Assembly (NCBI GenBank): GCA_002292975.1
Contig: DBCI01000117.1
Coordinates: 1-5,027 of the forward strand
Source: Polynucleobacter sp. UBA962
Lineage (GTDB): Bacteria; Pseudomonadota; Gammaproteobacteria; Burkholderiales; Burkholderiaceae
Reading direction: 5' to 3'
DNA length: 5,027 nucleotides
In this document: piece after piece, positions 1-5,027 of the stretch
Position numbering within the stretch: the stretch's first letter is position 1
How the letters are laid out: each line of letters begins with the position of its first letter
Position numbers and translations under genes: made by a program
Notes under the pieces: model-generated
Database searches by the model: none
What the model was told of the DNA's origin: nothing
Seen by the model: only the letters and a program-made list of their open reading frames with translations

Positions 1-11
1 GTGTTAATTAT

Positions 12-1190
12 TTAGGATAGAGCTTGTAAACGCTCTAAGGCAGTTCGTAAGGTTTGCTCTTGCTTGGCAAAACAAAAGCGCACAACCCCAGACTCGTTCT
101 GCTTGGCATAAAAGGCAGAGTTTGGGATTGCCGTTACACCGAGCTCAATGGTGAGCCAGCGACAGAACTCCGCTTCGGATAGACTCGCCTCAGCTATAGG
201 TAAGGCAGAGTAATCCACACATTGAAAGTAACTACCGGTGCAGGGTAGTAGTTTTAACTTAGTCGACCCCAAACCTTCTCTAAAGAGATCCCGTTTGGCT
301 TGATAAAAACGTGGTAAGTTGAGATAGTGCTGGGGCTCTTGCATATAGCTAGCAAGGGCATATTGCATCGGAGTATTAACTGTAAATACATTGAACTGAT
401 GCACCTTACGATATTCACTCATGAGAGCGGCAGGTGCTGCTACAAAAGCAACCTTCCAGCCCGTGACATGAAAGGTCTTACCAAAACTGGAGATCAAAAA
501 ACTGCGTTTCTGAAGTTCTGAATGACGGGCAATGCTCTGATGTGGCTCACCGTCATACACCATATGTTCATAGACCTCATCACTCAATATTAAAATCGAC
601 GTGTTCTTCACAAGATCGTAGAGGGTCTCAAGATCTTCTGCAGTCCAGATGCTAGCCGTCGGATTGTGGGGCGTATTCGTTAGGATCAAACGTGTCTTTC
701 GATTAATCGCTGCTGCAATCGCAGCCCAAGGTAAGGCGTATGACTGCACTTGACCATTACTATCCTGAATCACCTCCATCGGAATGGAGATCGCTTTGCC
801 ACCCGCTAATTCAATGGCGGGTAAATAACTATCAAAGGCAGGCTCGATCACAATCACCTCATCATCACGACCAACGCAGGCTTGAATGGCGGTAAAGATT
901 GCTTGCGTTGCACCCGCAGTGACAGTGATCTCGGTATTGGTGTCGTAGTGATGACCATACAGTGACTCAATCTTATGGGAGATCGCTTGGCGTAATTCTG
1001 GAACGCCAGCCATGGGCGGATATTGGTTATGACCAGCCCGCATGGCATCGTTGACGGCATCAAGCAAACGTGGCTCGCAAGCAAAGTCCGGAAAGCCCTG
1101 ACCCAAATTAATCGCCCCATGTTCCAGCGCAAGAGCTGACATCGTTGTGAAGATGGTGGTGCCGATATGGGGCAGCTTAGATGGAAACAT
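12..1190 (-). CDS. ybdL: PLP-dependent aminotransferase, methionine aminotransferase (YbdL)-like
   Basis: Complete fold-type I (class I/II) aminotransferase of 392 residues, expected in the cytoplasm. In the order seen: an N-terminal KLPHIGTTIFTTMSALA segment and an INLGQGFPDF motif, both as remembered from E. coli YbdL; the PLP phosphate-cup segment TAGATQ (about residues 91-96); NTPHNP with the cofactor-contacting Asn176; SDEVYEH with Asp204 and Tyr207; SSFGKT with the Schiff-base Lys238; and Arg371 (VVRFCF), expected to hold the substrate carboxylate. YbdL has about 386 residues and transaminates methionine and some aromatic or histidine-type substrates, so the last step of methionine salvage is one possible role. 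Kynurenine/glutamine transaminase-like activity in the same subfamily cannot be excluded. The ATG at 1190 is preferred because homology begins right after it and a purine-rich GGGGAA lies just upstream. An in-frame ATG at 1247 would add 19 low-complexity residues, lacks a Shine-Dalgarno and sits inside an inverted repeat. Divergent from the SulP gene. Confidence 0.93.
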   Translation of the reverse strand: MFPSKLPHIGTTIFTTMSALALEHGAINLGQGFPDFACEPRLLDAVNDAMRAGHNQYPPMAGVPELRQAISHKIESLYGHHYDTNTEITVTAGATQAIFTAIQACVGRDDEVIVIEPAFDSYLPAIELAGGKAISIPMEVIQDSNGQVQSYALPWAAIAAAINRKTRLILTNTPHNPTASIWTAEDLETLYDLVKNTSILILSDEVYEHMVYDGEPHQSIARHSELQKRSFLISSFGKTFHVTGWKVAFVAAPAALMSEYRKVHQFNVFTVNTPMQYALASYMQEPQHYLNLPRFYQAKRDLFREGLGSTKLKLLPCTGSYFQCVDYSALPIAEASLSEAEFCRWLTIELGVTAIPNSAFYAKQNESGVVRFCFAKQEQTLRTALERLQALS

Positions 1191-1193
1191 GGC

Positions 1194-1199
1194 TTCCCC
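1194..1199 (-). promoter_or_regulatory. Possible ribosome binding site for the aminotransferase (start-deciding)
   Basis: On the minus strand GGGGAA lies three bases upstream of the ATG at 1190. The spacing is shorter than usual, so the match is imperfect. The alternative ATG at 1247 has only A/T-rich sequence ending in TTTAGCC before it and no purine-rich site, so this site and the point where homology starts together favour the shorter protein. Confidence 0.35.
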
Positions 1200-1242
1200 G
1201 CGAGTACTGTCGCTAGAATGAGGGGTCTGTGTTGCTTGCTGA

Positions 1243-1266
1243 TGCATGGCTAAATTGTGCCATGCA
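1243..1266. repeat. Perfect 8-bp inverted repeat in divergent promoter region; candidate operator
   Basis: TGCATGGC (1243-1250) and GCCATGCA (1259-1266) are exact reverse complements separated by the A/T-rich spacer TAAATTGT. The dyad lies between the divergent aminotransferase and SulP genes, where promoters for both are expected. A/T-rich centres with symmetric arms are typical of dimeric regulator sites, but no known regulator consensus is recognised. It also overlaps the ATG at 1247 and the GTG at 1257, the longest possible starts of the two genes. A hairpin in RNA is an alternative reading, but no T-run follows on either strand, so it is not a terminator. A dyad of this size can arise by chance somewhere in 5 kb; its position is what makes it notable. 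Confidence 0.4.
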
Positions 1267-1280
1267 GAGGCTCACGAGTT

Positions 1281-1284
1281 AGGA
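1281..1284 (+). promoter_or_regulatory. Possible ribosome binding site for the SulP gene (start-deciding)
   Basis: AGGA, within AGTTAGGATC, lies 11 bases upstream of the GTG at 1296. The spacing is somewhat long but acceptable. The upstream in-frame GTG at 1257 has no purine-rich site before it and lies within the inverted repeat, so this site supports the shorter start. Confidence 0.35.
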
Positions 1285-1295
1285 TCGTTGATAAA

Positions 1296-2585
1296 GTGTC
1301 TGTAAAGAGCCGTTTTACCTTCTTGCCATTTCTGCGCTGGCTACCCGAGTATCAACGCCCTGGAGTAGTTCGTAACGATCTGTTGGCGGGGCTAACGGGA
1401 GCAATTGTTGTCTTGCCCCAAGGGATTGCCTTTGCCTTATTGGCAGGAATGCCTCCGCACTACGGGCTATATGCCGCTATGGTTCCTTGCATCATTGCCG
1501 CTTTATTTGGTTCAAGCCGTTTGATGGTAACCGGCCCCGCTAATGCTATTTCTCTCACCACCATGGCCTTGATCGCGCCTCTTGCCATTCCAGAGAGTCA
1601 ACACTACGTGGCGCTGGTGCTCACTCTGAGTTTCTTGATTGGTGCAATACAGATTGCATTGGGATTTGGAGGAGCGGGGAAATGGGTTGAGAAGGTGCCA
1701 CATTCCGTGATTGTGGGCTTTACTGCTGGCGCCGCAGTCTTAATCATTAATAGTCAAGTGGGGACTCTGCTAGGCATTGATATTGAGCGCGGTACCAAGG
1801 TGATCGATACCATTAGCAAAACTTTCACCTCCATACAGCACGGCCAATGGCGTCCCGAGGTTCTGTTGTTGGTGCTCATCACCTTAGTTGCAATGCGCTT
1901 ATGGAAGCCACTGAACAAATGGGTGCCTGCGATGTTAGTGGCTGTGATCATGGGTAGCGTAGCACTTCTCGTTCTCGAAAAATACTTCCCAGTCTTTGAT
2001 CAAATCCGCCGAGTGAGTGCCATACCAGGCGCATTACCTCCTCTGTCATTTCCTCAACTCACACTTGATCATCTGCAACTTCTCTTTGGACCCGTCTTGG
2101 TGATGACCCTCTTAGCATCGACAGAGGCGATGGCTATTGCGCGTGCAATGGCGATAAAACGTAACGACACATTTGATGCCAATCAAGAGTTCATTGGTCA
2201 GGGCTTTGCCAATGTGGCGGGCTCTTTCTTCTCCGCCTATCCATCGAGCGGCTCCTTTAATCGCTCGGGTGTAAACCTTGCTGCTAATGCCCAAACCCCG
2301 CTATCTGCAATCGCTGCCGCCTTGTTCTTGGTGATTATCTTAGCCTTTGTATCCCCCTTGGCTGAGTACTTGCCCTATGCAGTCGTTGCAGCATTATTAT
2401 TGGCTGTTGCTTGGAATTTGATTGATGTACAACAAATTCGGCATGAAATTAGGTCTGGGCCACGCGAGTGGATACCCATGGTATTGACAGGGCTTGGGAC
2501 TATTCTGATTTCTCTGGAGTGGGCTATTCTGGCAGGGATTTGTGTGGCGGCGATTGCTAAGCGCTGGCCCCAATCTGCAAAATAA
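1296..2585 (+). CDS. SulP-family inorganic anion permease lacking a STAS domain
   Basis: Inner-membrane permease of the SulP/SLC26 family, which moves sulfate, bicarbonate or other anions; the substrate cannot be read from sequence. Numbered from the GTG at 1296 (429 residues), the N-terminus LPFLRWLPEYQRPGVVRNDLLAG leads into the transporter core. Family motifs are PHYGLYAAMVP (about 54-64), followed by GSSR and GPANAISL (80-87), an acidic STE in TM8 (275-277), and SFNRSG near TM10 (320-325). Long hydrophobic segments run to the last helix at about 399-421, and the protein ends some eight residues later. Typical SulP proteins continue with a cytoplasmic STAS domain of 100 or more residues. 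That domain is absent, and only 50 bases separate the stop from yaaA, leaving no room for a remnant. A GTG at 1257 would add 13 residues but has no ribosome site. First gene of a possible operon with yaaA and the DUF2863 gene. Confidence 0.9.
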   Translation: MSVKSRFTFLPFLRWLPEYQRPGVVRNDLLAGLTGAIVVLPQGIAFALLAGMPPHYGLYAAMVPCIIAALFGSSRLMVTGPANAISLTTMALIAPLAIPESQHYVALVLTLSFLIGAIQIALGFGGAGKWVEKVPHSVIVGFTAGAAVLIINSQVGTLLGIDIERGTKVIDTISKTFTSIQHGQWRPEVLLLVLITLVAMRLWKPLNKWVPAMLVAVIMGSVALLVLEKYFPVFDQIRRVSAIPGALPPLSFPQLTLDHLQLLFGPVLVMTLLASTEAMAIARAMAIKRNDTFDANQEFIGQGFANVAGSFFSAYPSSGSFNRSGVNLAANAQTPLSAIAAALFLVIILAFVSPLAEYLPYAVVAALLLAVAWNLIDVQQIRHEIRSGPREWIPMVLTGLGTILISLEWAILAGICVAAIAKRWPQSAK

Positions 2586-2635
2586 TCGCGGATGACTAGA
2601 ATAAGGTGTCCACCCTTTTTGATAAAGATTGATTT

Positions 2636-3415
2636 ATGTTGATAGTTCTTTCACCTGCCAAGTCACTCGATTACGAGTCACCCCTAAAGACCAAGAAACA
2701 TACCCTGCCAGATTTTGTAGCAGAGTCTGCGAAGCTTATTGCTGATCTTAAAAAACTTTCACCGCAACAGGTCTCTAAACTAATGGGTATTTCTGATCCA
2801 CTCGCTGCTCTGAACGTGGGACGTTATCGGGATTGGTCTACCAAATTTACTAGTAGCAATAGCCGTCCTGCCTTGCTGGCGTTTAATGGTGATGTCTATG
2901 AAGGCTTTGATGCCAAGTCATTAGATAGTAAGGCCCTCGATTTTGCCCAAGAGCATGTGCGTATATTGTCGGGTCTCTATGGAGTGCTGCGCCCCCTAGA
3001 TTTGATGCAAGCCTATCGCCTCGAGATGGGCACGGCATTCAAGAACGTTCGAGGCAAAGATCTCTATGCCTTCTGGGGCGATCGCGTTACCAAAGCAATC
3101 CAACACGACTTGAATAAACAGAAGAAACCCTTCCTTTTAAATCTAGCATCGGAGGAGTACTTTAAGGTGCTGCAAGCCAAGGAGCTTGGATACCCCGTGA
3201 TCTCGCCGGTCTTTCAGGACGCCAAAGACGGTAAGTACAAAATTATTTCCTTCTATGCGAAACGCGCCCGTGGATTGATGGCTCGTTTTGTGGTGGAGAA
3301 CCGCATTACTGATCCAGCGGATCTTAAGAACTTTAAGAGTGAAGGCTATCGCTATAGTGCCGCAGAATCTAAGCCGGATAAACCAGTATTTCGTCGCGCT
3401 GAGCAAAAGAAGTAA
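2636..3415 (+). CDS. yaaA: Peroxide stress protein YaaA (DUF328/UPF0246)
   Basis: Full-length YaaA of 259 residues, against about 258 in E. coli, expected in the cytoplasm. Diagnostic segments are the N-terminal [28 protein letters not shown] (82-93), [23 protein letters not shown] (111-133, in two conserved blocks), YAFWGD (144-149), NLASEEYFK (169-177) and the basic [15 protein letters not shown] (204-218). In E. coli YaaA is induced by OxyR on hydrogen peroxide exposure and lowers free intracellular iron, limiting Fenton damage to DNA and proteins. The molecular mechanism is not settled, although its fold has been linked to DNA binding. The ATG at 2636 gives the family N-terminus exactly. 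Its ribosome site is weak (AAAGA at 2624-2628, seven bases away). It lies 50 bases after the SulP gene and 32 before the DUF2863 gene, so co-transcription is plausible. No OxyR site is recognised upstream. Confidence 0.97.
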   Translation: MLIVLSPAKSLDYESPLKTKKHTLPDFVAESAKLIADLKKLSPQQVSKLMGISDPLAALNVGRYRDWSTKFTSSNSRPALLAFNGDVYEGFDAKSLDSKALDFAQEHVRILSGLYGVLRPLDLMQAYRLEMGTAFKNVRGKDLYAFWGDRVTKAIQHDLNKQKKPFLLNLASEEYFKVLQAKELGYPVISPVFQDAKDGKYKIISFYAKRARGLMARFVVENRITDPADLKNFKSEGYRYSAAESKPDKPVFRRAEQKK

Positions 3416-3428
3416 AGTAGTTAAATTC

Positions 3429-3435
3429 AAAGGGG
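3429..3435 (+). promoter_or_regulatory. Ribosome binding site of the DUF2863 gene
   Basis: AAAGGGG lies 12 bases upstream of the ATG at 3448, in the short gap after yaaA. The core matches the anti-Shine-Dalgarno reasonably, but the spacing is longer than usual. No better start codon lies closer in frame. Confidence 0.45.
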
Positions 3436-3447
3436 TACTAAAGCGCT

Positions 3448-4659
3448 ATGGCAGTACATCGATCTAAATCCACGCAACGTATTTCTCCCGAGTCTGAACG
3501 CTTGGTGGCCGATTCCATCTCATTAGCAGCCTCAGGTAGTCAACTGGAAGATCGCTTTTGGGAAGAGCGTTTGCGTAGCCGCTTACAAAAACTGTTAAAG
3601 AGTCATCATCAAACTATTATTGATACGGCGCTCGATCAGACCTTTCGGATTAATACTGTTGCCTTTGAGGTTCTTGCGGATACTGCTGAGACCCTCGCAG
3701 AATCGATGTCGATTGAGCGCGACGGTAAAACATGGGATGCCTTATTGCTGGCGATGCCCATCGTCGCACACACTCGTTATCAGATTCCATCCGGACCTCT
3801 ACCCGTAAGTATCGTAGAGGCAGCGGCAGCGGCCATGCAAAAGTCTATTGCGGCCGAGGGTACACAGCTGGCCATTATTCCCTGGCTCTATAGCATCGAT
3901 CAAATGCCGCACTCGCATACCCAAACCCGTACACTGCTGGAGACATTAGCAACGGCCGCAGTCTCTGGTAGTGAAATGAAACTCGAGTTGCGTGATATGT
4001 CAGAGACCATTGCGGTATTAGCAGACCCGCGTTTTATTCTGGCAGTGATCGTGGCGCCTAGGAATCAGCCAATCTTCCGTTGGCAAATGGATGGACCACA
4101 GCGTCAAGAGCGTGGTGTGAGTTTGATTGAGTGGCAAACCGCGATGTATGAACCCTTGGTGAGCTTACTGCCTGGCTGTGAGTTTGAATTACTTCTGCCC
4201 GAGGCTTACTTCACGAACTGCCGCTTAGCGGATAAGCATGTGCGACCCTTAAGTATTCGTGCTGCCGTGAACTTCCTCGAATCCACGCTCGGTGTATTGC
4301 CGGCCGGCCTTTCCTCTGTGATTGGGGCCTTTGGAGAAGAGCAGGCCGATGAGTACCGGATTGCATTTAGTCTAAGAGGATCTTCAGAGGTGATTTATGG
4401 TGTGATCTGGCCGCTCTATGATCGCGAGACTGTCTCAGGTGATGGCTTGAGTGATGTCTCGGATGAGGAAAGTCCAATCAAGCGAATCTGTGATGCCTTG
4501 CATGATGCTGGCGTAGAAGATGTATTTCGTCACGCCGTATTGTTCTCACCAGAATTGTGTGATGATTGTGGTGCACCCCTGTTTCCTGATCGGCAGGGTG
4601 AGGTAGTACACGCTGAGATGCCAGAAGATAGCCCCTCGCAGCAACCTTTATTTCATTAA
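3448..4659 (+). CDS. DUF2863-family protein of unknown function with Cys/His-bearing C-terminus
   Basis: A protein of 403 residues with no signal peptide or membrane segment, so probably cytoplasmic. I recognise it from memory as a DUF2863-type protein, a family seen mainly in Burkholderiales with no established function. Visible features are an N-terminal block SPESERLVADSISLAASGSQLEDRFWE (13-39, ending in acidic and aromatic residues), helical Ala/Leu-rich stretches, and TWDALLLAMPIVAHTRYQIPSGP (95-117). Further on come IIPWLYSIDQMP (143-154) and a middle region with RWQMDG and LLPGCEFELLLPEAYF (240-255). The C-terminus has CDDCGAPLFPD (371-381), VVHAE (His388) and a terminal His403. The CxxC knuckle with the two later histidines could bind zinc, which is inference. 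Start ATG 3448 has AAAGGGG upstream. It follows yaaA by 32 bases and may share its transcript. It converges on the MliC-like gene, with 17 bases between stop codons and no clear terminator. Confidence 0.8.
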   Translation: MAVHRSKSTQRISPESERLVADSISLAASGSQLEDRFWEERLRSRLQKLLKSHHQTIIDTALDQTFRINTVAFEVLADTAETLAESMSIERDGKTWDALLLAMPIVAHTRYQIPSGPLPVSIVEAAAAAMQKSIAAEGTQLAIIPWLYSIDQMPHSHTQTRTLLETLATAAVSGSEMKLELRDMSETIAVLADPRFILAVIVAPRNQPIFRWQMDGPQRQERGVSLIEWQTAMYEPLVSLLPGCEFELLLPEAYFTNCRLADKHVRPLSIRAAVNFLESTLGVLPAGLSSVIGAFGEEQADEYRIAFSLRGSSEVIYGVIWPLYDRETVSGDGLSDVSDEESPIKRICDALHDAGVEDVFRHAVLFSPELCDDCGAPLFPDRQGEVVHAEMPEDSPSQQPLFH

Positions 4660-4676
4660 GTAATTATTTCTGCGCA

Positions 4677-5027
4677 TCACTTCTCTAGCGCTAGAAGGTG
4701 CGCTTCTCGACCTTCTTTCATGGCGACGGTCTTGCATTCATCCGCAACTCGTTTACCGGTCTTGATATTAAAGAGCATCGCCTTAGGCCCAATGACCACC
4801 AAATCAAGTCCGCTGTCATGGTGCTTAAAACGCATGCTTCCTGGCAAAGAAACTTCTTTGTGCATCTCGTAAGACTTTGAGCGCCATTGCACTACTAATT
4901 TATTAGCAGGGCCGCTGGTAATGAAGCGCTCTTTGTTGCTGCAACTCCAAATATGCGGAACGGTAAGGGAGCTTTCTTGAGCTAGAACTAAGCCTGACGA
5001 TGAAAGCATAAGGCAAAGCACTAGACC
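4677..5027 (-). CDS. MliC/PliC-like secreted lysozyme inhibitor, 5' end beyond window
   Basis: Partial gene; 116 codons are visible before the TGA at 4677-4679, and the frame stays open to the window edge. The visible N-terminus is a hydrophobic stretch (GLVLCLMLSSSGLVLAQES) with no preceding basic residues. This looks like the core of a Sec signal peptide whose start lies outside the window, although in-frame GTG (5021) and ATG (5009) codons exist. A likely signal peptidase I site is VLA|QE. There is no lipobox Cys, so a soluble periplasmic PliC-like form is more likely than a lipoprotein. The mature part resembles the MliC fold: an early Cys in IWSCSNKERF, KLVVQW, SLPGSMRF, GLDLVVIGPKAMLF and a late Cys in ADECKT, presumably disulfide-bonded. 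Such proteins inhibit c-type lysozymes in the periplasm. The MliC match is by pattern and is moderate; a general small secreted protein is the alternative. Confidence 0.68.
   Translation of the reverse strand, partial: GLVLCLMLSSSGLVLAQESSLTVPHIWSCSNKERFITSGPANKLVVQWRSKSYEMHKEVSLPGSMRFKHHDSGLDLVVIGPKAMLFNIKTGKRVADECKTVAMKEGREAHLLALEK

Noticed and set aside
854..1132. Open frame of 92 codons on the minus strand within the aminotransferase gene.
   Set aside because: Out-of-frame overlap with conserved aminotransferase motifs; a shadow frame, not a gene.
1214..1219. TAGAAT on the plus strand in the divergent interval as a -10 for the SulP gene.
   Set aside because: No recognisable -35 lies about 17 bases upstream; promoter position in this interval could not be fixed on either strand.
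2597..2602. TAGAAT, a good -10-like hexamer upstream of yaaA.
   Set aside because: The best -35 at normal spacing (TCTGCA at 2574-2579) matches only three of six bases, and single -10-like hexamers are common by chance.
2603..2620. Possible terminator or attenuator between the SulP gene and yaaA: short GGTG/CACC or AAGG/CCTT pairing followed by five T.
   Set aside because: The stem is only four base pairs and needs either a two-base loop or a bulge; too weak to call a terminator, so operon read-through remains the simpler view.
3143..3430. Open frame of 95 codons on the minus strand opposite the end of yaaA.
   Set aside because: Fully antisense to well-conserved YaaA coding sequence, no recognisable domain, composition consistent with a shadow frame.
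4684..4695. Perfect 12-bp palindrome TCTAGCGCTAGA near the 3' end of the MliC-like gene.
   Set aside because: A palindrome of this length is expected about once in 5 kb by chance, it has no loop, and it lies inside coding sequence.
4693..4719. Inverted repeat AGAAGG / CCTTCT followed by TTT, possibly a terminator for the DUF2863 gene.
   Set aside because: Six base pairs with a 12-base loop and only a short T-run, inside the convergent coding region; not distinguishable from chance.
1..5027. Search for CRISPR repeats, tRNA or rRNA genes, insertion sequences, toxin-antitoxin pairs or defence modules.
   Set aside because: No regularly spaced repeats, RNA-gene motifs, terminal inverted repeats or characteristic protein motifs were seen; the window is filled by five conventional genes.

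Overview
The window looks like an ordinary chromosomal stretch of a betaproteobacterium, most likely order Burkholderiales and possibly a moderate-GC, Polynucleobacter-like lineage. The lineage call is an inference. It rests on a DUF2863-type protein, a family I associate mainly with Burkholderiales, and on base composition that looks near 50% GC by eye. I see no rRNA, tRNA, transposase, phage gene, CRISPR array or integration scar. Coding density is very high and no gene-free stretch exceeds about 105 bases.

Layout, left to right. On the minus strand lies a complete fold-type I PLP aminotransferase of the YbdL/methionine aminotransferase kind (12-1190). It is divergently arranged with a plus-strand run of three genes: a SulP-family anion permease without a STAS domain (1296-2585), yaaA (2636-3415) and a DUF2863-family protein (3448-4659). 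The gaps in this run are 50 and 32 bases, so the three could be co-transcribed. At the right edge a minus-strand gene for a secreted, MliC/PliC-like c-type lysozyme inhibitor (4677-5027) converges on the DUF2863 gene. Its 5' end is cut off by the window.

The divergent interval (1191-1295) should hold the promoters of both the aminotransferase and the permease. It carries a perfect 8-bp inverted repeat with an 8-bp spacer (1243-1266), a candidate operator. The repeat overlaps the longest possible 5' ends of both genes, which supports choosing the shorter starts used here.

Functionally the genes do not form an obvious pathway: amino-acid/2-oxo-acid transamination, inorganic anion uptake, peroxide-stress iron handling, an unknown cytoplasmic protein and envelope defence against lysozyme. 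I found no convincing undescribed multi-gene system. The points most worth a second look are the DUF2863 protein with its Cys/His-bearing C-terminus, the STAS-less SulP permease and the dyad in the divergent promoter region.
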